NCBI GenBank assembly: GCA_029262835.1
Contig: JAJCYQ010000031.1
Span: 1-64,000, forward strand
Direction of reading: 5' to 3'
DNA length: 64,000 nt
From: Bacteroidota bacterium
Lineage (GTDB): Bacteria > Bacteroidota > Rhodothermia > Rhodothermales > UBA10348
Made by a program: the position numbers and the translations under genes. This document shows, piece by piece, positions 44,768 through 53,946 of the stretch (within the stretch, counting starts at the first letter, position 1; the number at the start of each line of letters is the position of its first letter). A model generated the notes under the pieces. The model saw only the letters and a program-made list of their open reading frames with translations. It searched no databases and was not told the DNA's origin.

Positions 44768-46215
44768 TCCCCCTGGCCGAGCGAGTATCCGCGTACACCG
44801 TCGAACGTGTACAGGTGTTCGGTCTTGATGACGTCAAGACCAGCCCCATGAATGGCCGCGAGCAGAGCCAGCACGTCATCGAACGTCAGCTTTGTCTCGG
44901 GCGCAACCGGTACAAAGCGACACCGCCAGTGGTCGGACCAGAACGTCTCCGGCAACCCGTCCGGATAGACCTTCACGCCACGGTTCGTGATCATTTTGAG
45001 CTTCAGTGTGGTCCCGGCAGCTGCCGATTCGAGCGCCTTCCCGAGCACATCCGGATGGCGATCGCCTTCGTCCCAGTCCAGAAAAACGTCAATGCCTTCG
45101 AGTACCTTCGTCGACGTTGTCCTGCGCGGCTTCGGCACGGTAATGGCCCCTTTACGGTATTTCACGCGGCGGAGCTTCCTGGGCTCATTGCCGAGGTTGG
45201 CGATCACCGCATCGGTGAACCCGAACGTACCCACCTCGCGCTCGGAGAGTCCTTCCCGGTAGATGTCGGCCGTATGGATGCCCGACTCCAACGCGCACAG
45301 CCACGCGTTTTCAATGCGCTCTGCCACGTCTCCGAGTCCCAGATGAACCAGCATCTGGGTAGCCGCCACCAACAGGCCCGACGGATTGGCGATTTTCCGG
45401 CCGGCAATATCGGGCGCCGACCCGTGGATGGCCTCGAACATGGCGACTTCGTCTCCGATGTTGGCCGATCCCGCCAGTCCCACGGAACCTGCAATCTGAG
45501 AAGCAATGTCCGAAAGGATATCGCCATACAGATTGAGCGTACAGATCACGTCGAACCGCTCGGGCTGCTCGGCAACGCGCGCCGCACCAATGTCAATGAT
45601 GTAGTGGTCCGACTCTATGTCTGGATACTCGGCCGCGATTTCGTCGAACACCTTGTGGAAGAGCCCGTCCGTGTGCTTCATGATGTTATCCTTCGTCATG
45701 CACGTGACGGTCTCGCGCCCGTAGGCCCGTGCATATTCAAAGGCATACCGGACGATACGCTCTGTGCCGGGACGCGTAATCAGCTTCAGCACCTGGGCAA
45801 CCTCGTTGGTCTGCTGGTGCTCAATGCCCGCGTAGAGGTCCTCCTCGTTCTCGCGCACAATAACCAGGTCCATCGTCGGATGCTGGCTCGTCACGAACGG
45901 CGCATACGATTTTGAAGGACGCACATTCGCATACAGGCTGAGCGACTTGCGAATGGTCACATTCAAGCTCTTGTACCCACCGCCCTGCGGCGTCGTGATC
46001 GGCGCTTTCAGGAACACCTTGTTGCGACGAATCACATCCCACGCATCGGGAGCCAGACCCGATGTATAACCGGCCTCGAACATCTCCTTGCCCACCTTGA
46101 TCTCCTCGTAGCGGAGCGGCGCCCCGGCCGCATCCAGAATACGGAGCGTGGCCTCCATGATTTCGGGTCCAATCCCGTCTCCGCGGGCAATGGTGATGGG
46201 AATCTGTTGTGACAT
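44764..46215 (-). CDS. icd: Isocitrate dehydrogenase, probably NAD-dependent
   Basis: Oxidises isocitrate to 2-oxoglutarate in the TCA cycle. The 483-residue protein has the beta-decarboxylating dehydrogenase fold (GDGIGPEI; the isocitrate-binding SLNVTIRKSLSLYANVRP; NLYGDILSD) plus a C-terminal extension of about 140 residues, as in Rickettsia and Thermus enzymes. In the cofactor loop GSAPDIAG, Asp269-Ile270 replace the Lys344-Tyr345 pair that binds NADP in E. coli Icd. Asp-Ile at this place is the pattern of NAD-using relatives, so I predict NAD specificity. The stop overlaps the PepSY gene. Confidence 0.92.
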   Translation of the reverse strand: MSQQIPITIARGDGIGPEIMEATLRILDAAGAPLRYEEIKVGKEMFEAGYTSGLAPDAWDVIRRNKVFLKAPITTPQGGGYKSLNVTIRKSLSLYANVRPSKSYAPFVTSQHPTMDLVIVRENEEDLYAGIEHQQTNEVAQVLKLITRPGTERIVRYAFEYARAYGRETVTCMTKDNIMKHTDGLFHKVFDEIAAEYPDIESDHYIIDIGAARVAEQPERFDVICTLNLYGDILSDIASQIAGSVGLAGSANIGDEVAMFEAIHGSAPDIAGRKIANPSGLLVAATQMLVHLGLGDVAERIENAWLCALESGIHTADIYREGLSEREVGTFGFTDAVIANLGNEPRKLRRVKYRKGAITVPKPRRTTSTKVLEGIDVFLDWDEGDRHPDVLGKALESAAAGTTLKLKMITNRGVKVYPDGLPETFWSDHWRCRFVPVAPETKLTFDDVLALLAAIHGAGLDVIKTEHLYTFDGVRGYSLGQGE

Positions 46216-46313
46216 GGAAGTTGCGTTCAGGTGGTTGACGGTAGATGCAGCCGTAGCAGCATACGAATACGGAATCAGCCCATAGTCACGCCACGGAACC
46301 GCCTCCGGTTCCC

Positions 46314-47648
46314 CTACCCGGCAAGCAGAGCGGACAGTGACGCGGGAGCACCCAGCACTTCAGCACCCTCTGCCGGCTCATCCGTGAAGAAAACGGAGCG
46401 GACGCGGTGCTCCGGACAGGCCGTCTCGTAGGCTGCCCGCCAGCGCTCCAGTACGGTTTCAGCGCCCTCCTTGCGGGCGATGGCCCACGCCGCGCCCCCG
46501 AATCCCGCCCCAAACGACGACGCGGCCACCGCTCCGGCCTCAAGTGCCTGCGCCACGAGCCGGTTCGTTTCGGGCACCTGGTTACCCAACCATTCGTCGG
46601 CCATCTGTTGGCTGCGCGCCACATACCGGCCAAACGCCGACCAGTCGCCTGACTGCCAGGCGTCGACGACGCCAGGAATGACCACCGTGCATTCATCGTG
46701 GAACTGGGCGAACCGGTGCCAGAGCGCCGTTCTGTCTTCTGCACTCGTCGCGATAGCGTCAATAAGTTCAATAATGCGGCCCTCCTCGAACGCCTCGCTC
46801 TCCATGGCGGCCCCGATCACGGGCGGCGACGTACCGTGTCGCCGCGCAAACTCCTGGCCAATGCGCGCGGCCAGGTCCGATGCTGTATTGTAGCGCTCGC
46901 GGGCAGATGTCGCCTTGGGCGCCGCGACGCCGCTTACGCCGATCAGGAGTTGCATGTCACCGGGCCACGCAAGCGTCAGCAGGCGCTCGACCGGGTGATA
47001 GCCGAACAGGCCGACCTCGCCTTCGCGCCCCATGACAATAGCCGTATGATCCTGTGAGCCACCCCGCAGTCCGACACCACTGCCGCCCGTCATCGACCCG
47101 AAATCATATCCCGACTCGACAGCACCCAGAAAAGCACACCAGTCACCCACGGAACGGACCGACTCCTTCAGGCGCGGATTCGAGGCCACCTCCGGCACCA
47201 TGAAAAGTGCCAGTGCCGACAGCACGAGGAGCGCCGACGACGAACTCATGCCCGATGCAGATGGTATATCGCCCCGGAACACGAGCCGGACGCCCGAAGA
47301 GGGTGTGGGGGCGTGCGACAGAAGCCGGCGGGCCGCCGCCGACGGGTAGGCATACCAACCCTGCATTTCCGGAGGTGGGGCCAGTGGCAGCGCCATGCGC
47401 TGACCGCTCGAGAGGTCCATCATCTCAAATACAGGCTCGTCCGTCCGGACCGCTATTCCGGTCATTTTCCGGGTCGATGCGCACGTCAGACTGATGCCAC
47501 CGGCATAGTCGGTGTGTTTACCGAGCAGTTCCACACGTCCCGGAACACGAAGGGCCATGGCCTCTACATCTCCGGACACATCCTCGAGCAGGGGCAGCAG
47601 GTCCAGGATCCAGGCATTCCTGCGGTGTCGAATATCAGTCAGCGTCAT
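46314..47648 (-). CDS. Galactokinase-like GHMP kinase
   Basis: A 444-residue GHMP-superfamily kinase. VPGRVELLGKHTDYAGG (about 34-50) is the galactokinase signature, with Lys in place of the usual Glu in GEHTDY. IPSASGMSSSSALLV (about 130) is the ATP-binding motif 2 and FGAGFGGAAWAI the C-terminal motif 3. Galactose or a related sugar is the probable substrate. No galT or galE is next to it. It is divergent from nuoJ with 111 bases between starts. Confidence 0.85.
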   Translation of the reverse strand: MTLTDIRHRRNAWILDLLPLLEDVSGDVEAMALRVPGRVELLGKHTDYAGGISLTCASTRKMTGIAVRTDEPVFEMMDLSSGQRMALPLAPPPEMQGWYAYPSAAARRLLSHAPTPSSGVRLVFRGDIPSASGMSSSSALLVLSALALFMVPEVASNPRLKESVRSVGDWCAFLGAVESGYDFGSMTGGSGVGLRGGSQDHTAIVMGREGEVGLFGYHPVERLLTLAWPGDMQLLIGVSGVAAPKATSARERYNTASDLAARIGQEFARRHGTSPPVIGAAMESEAFEEGRIIELIDAIATSAEDRTALWHRFAQFHDECTVVIPGVVDAWQSGDWSAFGRYVARSQQMADEWLGNQVPETNRLVAQALEAGAVAASSFGAGFGGAAWAIARKEGAETVLERWRAAYETACPEHRVRSVFFTDEPAEGAEVLGAPASLSALLAG

Positions 47649-47697
47649 CCTTCGAATATACGATCAGGCATGCTTCTACTCTTTACCGGATTTTTTC

Positions 47698-47741
47698 TTG
47701 CCGCCCAACGGACAGGTCGCTAACTTCGACCCCGATATATC
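47698..47741 (+). promoter_or_regulatory. Possible promoter region of the nuoJ-N cluster
   Basis: TTGCCG at 47698-47703 and TAACTT at 47721-47726 are separated by 17 bases; TAACTTCG also resembles the Bacteroidota TAnnTTTG element. A GATATATC palindrome, identical to the boxes upstream of radC, follows at 47734-47741, just before the nuoJ start. The match is modest. Confidence 0.3.
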
Positions 47742-47759
47742 TGACCGGACCCCACCAAC

Positions 47760-48269
47760 ATGGCTGCCCAGATTCTGTTTTTCGTGCTCGCCACCGTCGC
47801 CATTGCTGGCGCGCTCGGCATGCTCGTCTCCCGCAACCCGGTCAACAGTGCCCTCTGGCTGATCCTGAACCTGTTTTGCGTGGCAGGACTCTACCTCACG
47901 CTGAATGCAACGTTCATTGCTGTCATCCAGGTGCTGGTCTACGCCGGTGCCATCATGGTCCTCTTCCTGTTCGTCATCATGTTGCTCAATCTGGCGGCAC
48001 TTCCCGACGTACGGCGCTTCGAGTGGCGAAAAGGTGTTGCATACGTCTTGAGCATGGGCCTGTTGTCCATGCTTTCGTTTGTAGTGGCATCGAGCCTCGG
48101 CGTTCTTCCCGAGCCGCAGTCACTACAGGCGGCGGCAGACAGTGGAACCGCCAATACACTTGCCAAGTCGCTGTTCGTTGAATTTGCCCTGCCGTTTGAA
48201 ATGATCGGCATTCTGCTGCTCGCGGCGACTATCGGTGCTGTCATGCTCTCCAAACGCAAGCCTGTCTGA
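47760..48269 (+). CDS. nuoJ: NADH-quinone oxidoreductase subunit J
   Basis: A 169-residue membrane subunit of complex I with five hydrophobic segments. The [21 protein letters not shown] and [23 protein letters not shown] regions are diagnostic of NuoJ/Nqo10, the latter with the pi-bulge helix. It opens the membrane-arm gene set. nuoA-I, encoding the peripheral arm and nuoH, are not in this window. The nuoK start shares one base with its stop (TGATG). Confidence 0.96.
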   Translation: MAAQILFFVLATVAIAGALGMLVSRNPVNSALWLILNLFCVAGLYLTLNATFIAVIQVLVYAGAIMVLFLFVIMLLNLAALPDVRRFEWRKGVAYVLSMGLLSMLSFVVASSLGVLPEPQSLQAAADSGTANTLAKSLFVEFALPFEMIGILLLAATIGAVMLSKRKPV

Positions 48270-48574
48270 TGGAAATCACCCTCAATTGGTATCTGTATCT
48301 GAGTGCCATCCTGTTCACCATGGGTGTGATCGGGTTCCTGTTCCGCAGGGATGTCATCATCATGCTCATGTCCATCGAACTCATGCTCAACGCGGTCAAC
48401 ATCACGCTTGTCGCCCTGAGTCAGACCATGGGCAGTCCGGCGGGCCAAATCCTGGTGTTCTTCGTCATGGCGGTCGCAGCGGCAGAAGCCGCCATCGGCC
48501 TGGCGCTTGTCATTGCGGCCTTCCGCAACAAGCTGACCATCGACGTGACCGAGTTCAACCTCTTCAAATACTAG
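48269..48574 (+). CDS. nuoK: NADH-quinone oxidoreductase subunit K
   Basis: A 101-residue, three-helix subunit. [35 protein letters not shown] (with the conserved membrane Glu) and [14 protein letters not shown] (second conserved Glu) match NuoK. It forms part of the proton path between NuoJ and NuoN. It is coupled to nuoJ by a one-base overlap and followed by nuoL after about 7 bases. Confidence 0.97.
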   Translation: MEITLNWYLYLSAILFTMGVIGFLFRRDVIIMLMSIELMLNAVNITLVALSQTMGSPAGQILVFFVMAVAAAEAAIGLALVIAAFRNKLTIDVTEFNLFKY

Positions 48575-48581
48575 AAGCGTG

Positions 48582-50564
48582 ATGGATTCAGCTTCCCTGA
48601 TTTACGCCATTCTGCTCTTTCCGCTTGCCGGGGCAGCCATCAATGGGCTGTTGGGGCTGTTCATGCCCTCGTGGAGGAAGCAGGAACGCCTTATCGGCAT
48701 TCTTGGAACGGCTATGGTTGCCCTTCCATTCGCGGCTTTCGTGGTTCTTTTCCTGTCATTTGACGGAAACGCCAGCATTACGCGCTTCTTTACGTGGATG
48801 GCCGCCGGTGATCTGACCATTGACTTCGCCTACAGGATAGACCAGTTGTCCCTGCTCATGGGCCTCGTGGTGACGGGCGTTGGCAGTCTCATCCACGTGT
48901 ATTCCATCGGCTACATGCATGGCGATGACGGGTTCTGGCGCTTTTTCGCCTATCTGAACCTGTTCATTTTCATGATGCTCAACCTCATTCTCGGTGACAA
49001 CCTTGTGGTTCTGTTCCTTGGATGGGAAGGCGTGGGACTGTGCTCCTACCTGCTGATCGGTTTCTGGTACAGGAACCTGGCCAACAGCGCCGCCGCCAAC
49101 AAGGCGTTCATCATGAACCGTGTGGGCGACTTTGCCTTTCTTGTGGCCATGTTCATCCTGTTCCGGGAAGTTGGTGCACTCGACATGAGTTCGCTGATTG
49201 CAGCTGGTTCGAGCATGGATCCGACCATGCTGTCGCTCGCCGTCTTCCTGCTCTTCATGGGAGCGACAGGCAAATCGGCACAGATTCCGCTCTTTACGTG
49301 GCTTCCGGACGCCATGGCCGGCCCCACCCCTGTATCGGCCCTCATCCATGCGGCCACCATGGTAACGTCCGGACTGTACCTGCTGGCCCGCCTTTCGCCA
49401 CTCGTCCTCCTGGCACCCGGCGTCATGACGCTGATCGCCATTGTGGGCGCGACGACCGCGCTGGTGGCGGCTACCATTGCCATCACGCAGAATGACATCA
49501 AGAAGGTACTTGCCTATTCCACGGTGTCACAGCTCGGCTACATGTTCGTTGCAACGGGTGTCGGCGCCTTTTACGTAGCCATCTTCCATGTCATGACGCA
49601 TGCCTTTTTCAAAGGCTGCCTGTTCCTCGGGTCGGGGAGCGTCATCCATGGCATGCATCACGTGGAGCACGAGCTTGCCCACGATGGCCACGGCCACAAA
49701 CTGGACCCGCAGGACATGCGCACGATGGGGGGACTCAAACAGTTCATGCCAGCTACGCGCATGACCTTCCTCATTTCAACACTCGCCATTGCCGGTATTC
49801 CCCTGCTGGCCGGGTTCTTCTCCAAGGACGAGATCCTGTTCAAAGCCTTTGAGGCCGCGTCGTTCGGCTTCCCCGCCGCCTGGTTCGTGTGGGGAGTGGG
49901 TCTCATGACGGCGCTCCTCACAGCTATCTACATGATCCGGGCCTACGTACTGACCTTTGAAGGGTCGCCGCGCTGGCCACATGCCGATACGCTGCACCCG
50001 CACGAATCGCCCGCTTCCATGACAGTGCCCCTGTGGGTGCTTGCCGGACTTTCCGTAGTTGGTGGTTTCCTGGGCATTCCGGCGGTCATTGCGCACGGCG
50101 ACCTGAACTGGATCCACCATTGGCTCGCTGGCGATCATGGCCCTGTTGCTGAACGGCTTTTCGACGGTCACGTCGCACTCGCCATGGAGTGGGCCTTGAT
50201 TGCACTCGGCTCGGGAGTCGCCATCGTGGGCGTTACGCTCGGCTGGCGATGGTACACGCGGCAGGGCCTCGCCTTTGATGACGCGCTGGCCAGCCGTTTC
50301 GGCGGCCTCTGGAAACTCTTCCAGGGAAAATACTTCGTGGACGAAGCCTACGACAAGGCCATCGTCCGCCCCATCATCGGAGGCGCCCGGTATGTATTCG
50401 CCCCGTTTGACAAATATGTGGTTGACGGACTCGTCAATGGTACGGCATTTTTGACCCGTGCCCTCAGTTTCGTGCTGAAGTACTTCCAGACCGGGCTTGT
50501 TCCTTCCTATGCCGTCGGTATTGTCTTTGGCGTCGTTCTCATCGTCTGGCTCATGCTATTCTAG
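48582..50564 (+). CDS. nuoL: NADH-quinone oxidoreductase subunit L
   Basis: The distal antiporter-like subunit of complex I, 660 residues with about 16 membrane segments. Signatures include GWEGVGLCSYLLIGFWY, TGKSAQIPLFTWLPDAMAGPTPVSALIHAATMV in parts, and NDIKKVLAYSTVSQLGYM. The long C-terminal part (LFQGKYFVDEAYDKAIVRP) corresponds to the lateral helix and last membrane helix. ATG at 48582 is preferred over GTG at 48579. Confidence 0.97.
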   Translation: MDSASLIYAILLFPLAGAAINGLLGLFMPSWRKQERLIGILGTAMVALPFAAFVVLFLSFDGNASITRFFTWMAAGDLTIDFAYRIDQLSLLMGLVVTGVGSLIHVYSIGYMHGDDGFWRFFAYLNLFIFMMLNLILGDNLVVLFLGWEGVGLCSYLLIGFWYRNLANSAAANKAFIMNRVGDFAFLVAMFILFREVGALDMSSLIAAGSSMDPTMLSLAVFLLFMGATGKSAQIPLFTWLPDAMAGPTPVSALIHAATMVTSGLYLLARLSPLVLLAPGVMTLIAIVGATTALVAATIAITQNDIKKVLAYSTVSQLGYMFVATGVGAFYVAIFHVMTHAFFKGCLFLGSGSVIHGMHHVEHELAHDGHGHKLDPQDMRTMGGLKQFMPATRMTFLISTLAIAGIPLLAGFFSKDEILFKAFEAASFGFPAAWFVWGVGLMTALLTAIYMIRAYVLTFEGSPRWPHADTLHPHESPASMTVPLWVLAGLSVVGGFLGIPAVIAHGDLNWIHHWLAGDHGPVAERLFDGHVALAMEWALIALGSGVAIVGVTLGWRWYTRQGLAFDDALASRFGGLWKLFQGKYFVDEAYDKAIVRPIIGGARYVFAPFDKYVVDGLVNGTAFLTRALSFVLKYFQTGLVPSYAVGIVFGVVLIVWLMLF

Positions 50565-50570
50565 GGACTC

Positions 50571-52127
50571 ATGGTTTCTTTGGTCATTTTTCTTCCGCTC
50601 GTCGGAGCCGTGTTGACGATGCTGGCACGCAGTGAGTCGGCCATCCGCTGGTCGGCACTCCTTGTAACATCGGCAACATTCCTGCTGTCACTCGGACTTT
50701 ATTTCCAGTTCGACCCCGGTGTATCGACCCAGGCCGTCCCCCAGATGGCGCAGATCAGCGATCTCTGGTTTCCAGACAGCATGGACATCAAGTATTTCGT
50801 GGGTATTGATGGGCTGAACCTGCTCCTCATCATGCTCACGACGCTGCTTGGCCCCATTGTCGTGCTCTCTTCCTGGACGTACATCGGAAAGAACCACAAG
50901 CCCTATTACACCCTCTTGCTCGTACTTCAGACGGGCGTAACCGGTGTTTTTGCGGCATTCGACATCTTCCTGTTCTACATCTTTTTTGAGCTGACGCTGA
51001 TTCCGATGTACTTCATCATCGGCATATGGGGCGGCGAGAATCGCGTCTACGCGGCGGTCAAGTTCGTCATCTATACGCTCGTCGGTTCGCTGCTCATGCT
51101 TGTGGCGCTGATCTTCCTTGGCTATGCGGCCGGCGATGCCATCAACGCCGGTGTGTTCACGACCGACTGGTACAAACTGGTCGCCTTCAACATGCCGCTC
51201 GGCACGCAGAACTGGCTGTTCCTGCTTTTTGCGCTGGCCTTCGCCATCAAGGTGCCACTCTTCCCGCTGCATACCTGGCTTCCCGATGCACACGTCCAGG
51301 CGCCCACAGGCGGCTCGGTTGTACTGGCCGGGGTGTTGCTGAAAATGGGTACATACGGACTTGTCCGATTCTGCTTACCGTTTTTCCCGAATGCCGCACA
51401 GGACTACGCCATGCTGTTCGCCGTGCTGGCCGTCATTGGCATCGTGTACGGGGCGCTCGTCTCACGCGCCCAGACCGATGCCAAGAAACTCGTGGCCTAC
51501 TCGTCCGTGAGCCACCTCGGATTCGTCGTCCTTGGCATTTTTGCCTTCAATGTCGAAGCCATGCAGGGCGCCATGATCCAGATGATCAACCACGGCATTT
51601 CGACCGGCGCGCTCTTCCTCATTGTGGGCATGCTCTATGAGCGCCGCCACACACGGGAAATGTCCGATTACGGCGGAATTGCCAAATCCGTACCGGTCCT
51701 GACGTTTTTCATGGTCGTTTCGGTGCTGGCATCGGCCGGTCTGCCGGGACTCAACGGTTTCGTGGGCGAATTCCTCATCCTGATCGGTTCATTCAGCAGT
51801 ACTTCGCTGGCCAGCCCATGGCTGGTAGTCGTTGCCACGACGGGTGTCATCCTGGCTGCGGTCTACCTGCTCTACATGGTCTACGCCATGTTCTGGGGTA
51901 CGCTTGACCGCGACGAGAACCGGGACATGAAGGATCTCAACAAGCGGGAACTCGGCCTGCTTATTCCTCTGGCCGTTCTTATGGTTGTCATGGGCCTGGC
52001 ACCCTCGCCGTTTTTAGCCAAAAGTGAACCAGCCGTAAAGGATCTGCTCGAAACCATTGAGACCAAACGCCTGGCGGCTGAAGAAATGGCCAGCTCCGCG
52101 CAGGCGCTCCCGCTGACTATCGATTGA
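50571..52127 (+). CDS. nuoM: NADH-quinone oxidoreductase subunit M
   Basis: A 518-residue antiporter-like membrane subunit with about 14 helices. FFELTLIPMYFIIGIWGGENR contains the conserved Glu and FAIKVPLFPLHTWLPDAHV the conserved Lys of the proton channel. DAKKLVAYSSVSHLGFVV is the broken-helix region. It starts 6 bases after nuoL and is followed, unusually, by an nhaD-type gene instead of nuoN. Confidence 0.97.
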   Translation: MVSLVIFLPLVGAVLTMLARSESAIRWSALLVTSATFLLSLGLYFQFDPGVSTQAVPQMAQISDLWFPDSMDIKYFVGIDGLNLLLIMLTTLLGPIVVLSSWTYIGKNHKPYYTLLLVLQTGVTGVFAAFDIFLFYIFFELTLIPMYFIIGIWGGENRVYAAVKFVIYTLVGSLLMLVALIFLGYAAGDAINAGVFTTDWYKLVAFNMPLGTQNWLFLLFALAFAIKVPLFPLHTWLPDAHVQAPTGGSVVLAGVLLKMGTYGLVRFCLPFFPNAAQDYAMLFAVLAVIGIVYGALVSRAQTDAKKLVAYSSVSHLGFVVLGIFAFNVEAMQGAMIQMINHGISTGALFLIVGMLYERRHTREMSDYGGIAKSVPVLTFFMVVSVLASAGLPGLNGFVGEFLILIGSFSSTSLASPWLVVVATTGVILAAVYLLYMVYAMFWGTLDRDENRDMKDLNKRELGLLIPLAVLMVVMGLAPSPFLAKSEPAVKDLLETIETKRLAAEEMASSAQALPLTID

Positions 52128-52150
52128 CCCAGGACTGAACCATATTTTCC

Positions 52151-53656
52151 ATGCGCCACGCTGCCCTGACGTTGATTCTTGTGATGACGGCCCTTGCACT
52201 GGGGCCCGCACTGCCCGTAGCGGCGCAGCAGGCGGCGGCGCCAGCCGATACGGCCGAGCTGCATGATGAAGAAGCGGGGGCGTCGCATGTGGAGTCGGCG
52301 CAGGAGCACGCCGCCGACGATGAACACGCCGGCGACCACGGCCCGCTCCCCCCTGTATGGCTGGTACTCCCCTTTGCGGCGCTGCTGGTCATGATTGCCA
52401 CCGGTCCGCTGTTTTTTGCGCACCACTGGCACCATCACTACCCGAAATACTCCGTCGCGTTGGGCGTTTTCGTCAGCCTCTATTACGTTTTTGTACTCAA
52501 GTCGCCCATCGCCGTGGAGCACGCGGCGACCGAGTACATGTCGTTCATTGCGCTCGTGGCCTCGCTCTTCATTGCAGCCAGCGGCATCTTTGTGAGCATC
52601 AACGCCAAGGGCACTCCACTGAACAACGTGGTCCTGCTCTTTGCCGCGTCGGTCATTGCCAACCTGATAGCCACGACCGGGTCGGCCATGCTCTTCATCC
52701 GTTCCTACATGCGGCTGAACAAGGGGCGCCTCAAGGCCTACCATATCGTCTTCTTCATTTTCCTGGTCGCCAACGTAGGCGGTGCCCTCACACCAATTGG
52801 CGATCCCCCGCTGTTCCTCGGCTTCCTGCGCGGCGTTCCGTTCTTCTGGACGTTCACGCACGTCTGGTACATCTGGCTGCCGGCGACAGCGATGATCCTC
52901 TTCATCTTCTACGTGCTCGACAGCCGCAACAAGGCTACCTCGCCCGACCCTGTCCCGGGCAAATCCATTGTATCTCTCGAAGGATCGAAGAGCTTCTTCT
53001 GGGTTGCCATCATTATCGTGTCGGTGTTCATTGACCCGAACGTCTTCCCCTGGGTGCCCGATCTGCATGCCATGCTCGGCGTTCCGTTCGGGATCCGTGA
53101 GATCATCATGTTCACGGTCGCCTTCCTGGCCTACAAGACGGCCGACAAGACGGCCATGGAGAAAAACGAGTTCAACTTCGAGCCCATCCGTGAGGTTGGC
53201 TGGCTCTTCCTGGGTATTTTCGCGACCATGCAGCCGGCACTCCAACTCATCTCCAATTTCGCCTCTCAGAATGCCGACTCCCTCACGGTCGGCCTGTTCT
53301 ATTGGGGCACGGGTGTGCTCTCAGGCATTCTTGACAACGCGCCGACCTACCTCAACTTCCTGGCCGCCTCGATGGGCAAGTTCGGTATGGATGTAAACGA
53401 CCCGGCATCGGTCAGAGCCTTCGCCGAATCGCTCGACTCCGCCATCTACCTGCAGGCCATTTCCGTGGCCGCCGTGTTCTTCGGGGCCATGTCCTATATC
53501 GGGAACGCCCCCAACTTCATGGTCAAGGCCATAGCTGAATCCAACGGCGTCGAAACCCCCTCTTTCATGGGCTACATCGTTCGCTACTCGCTTCCCATTC
53601 TCCTGCCAGTCTACTTCATCATTTACGTCATCTTCTATAGCGGGTGGATACTATGA
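52151..53656 (+). CDS. nhaD: NhaD-type Na+/H+ antiporter within the nuo cluster
   Basis: A 501-residue ion-transporter-superfamily protein with about 11 membrane segments. It has an N-terminal signal-like helix (1-25) and then a His/Asp/Glu-rich segment (about 37-68) before the first core helix. The GGALTPIGDPPLFLGFLRG and GILDNAPTYLNFLA motifs are typical of NhaD/UMF2 proteins. The location between nuoM and pcd-nuoN matches what I recall for Rhodothermus marinus complex I genes. It would link Na+ gradients to respiration. Its stop overlaps the pcd start (ATGA). Confidence 0.88.
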   Translation: MRHAALTLILVMTALALGPALPVAAQQAAAPADTAELHDEEAGASHVESAQEHAADDEHAGDHGPLPPVWLVLPFAALLVMIATGPLFFAHHWHHHYPKYSVALGVFVSLYYVFVLKSPIAVEHAATEYMSFIALVASLFIAASGIFVSINAKGTPLNNVVLLFAASVIANLIATTGSAMLFIRSYMRLNKGRLKAYHIVFFIFLVANVGGALTPIGDPPLFLGFLRGVPFFWTFTHVWYIWLPATAMILFIFYVLDSRNKATSPDPVPGKSIVSLEGSKSFFWVAIIIVSVFIDPNVFPWVPDLHAMLGVPFGIREIIMFTVAFLAYKTADKTAMEKNEFNFEPIREVGWLFLGIFATMQPALQLISNFASQNADSLTVGLFYWGTGVLSGILDNAPTYLNFLAASMGKFGMDVNDPASVRAFAESLDSAIYLQAISVAAVFFGAMSYIGNAPNFMVKAIAESNGVETPSFMGYIVRYSLPILLPVYFIIYVIFYSGWIL

Positions 53657-53943
53657 GCCATGCCTTATCACACGATGAAATCGCAGAAAAGCTCGATGGG
53701 CTCCCTGGCTGGACGCACGAAAACGATGCGCTCGCCAGGACCTTCACGTTCGGCTCCTTCAAGGAGGCCGTCAGCTTCCTGGTCCGTGTGGCTTTCGAAG
53801 CCGAAGCCCTCAACCATCATCCTGAGCTGGCGAATGTCTACAACAAGGTGGATGTCCGGCTCACGACGCACGACGTGGGCAACAAGGTATCTGACAAGGA
53901 CATCGAACTGGCCGGACGCATAGACTCTCTGAGCTGGGTATAA
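53653..53943 (+). CDS. Pterin-4a-carbinolamine dehydratase
   Basis: A 96-residue PCD/DCoH protein from ATG 53653. EALNHHPELANVYNKVDVRLTTHD contains the paired active-site histidines, and the WTHENDALARTFTFGSF start is typical. The classical role is recycling tetrahydrobiopterin after aromatic amino acid hydroxylation. Here it is coupled to nhaD (4-base overlap) and lies 3 bases before nuoN. In R. marinus a pcd gene is likewise within the complex I genes, so an accessory role in the complex has been considered. Confidence 0.93.
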   Translation: MSHALSHDEIAEKLDGLPGWTHENDALARTFTFGSFKEAVSFLVRVAFEAEALNHHPELANVYNKVDVRLTTHDVGNKVSDKDIELAGRIDSLSWV

Positions 53944-53946
53944 ATT

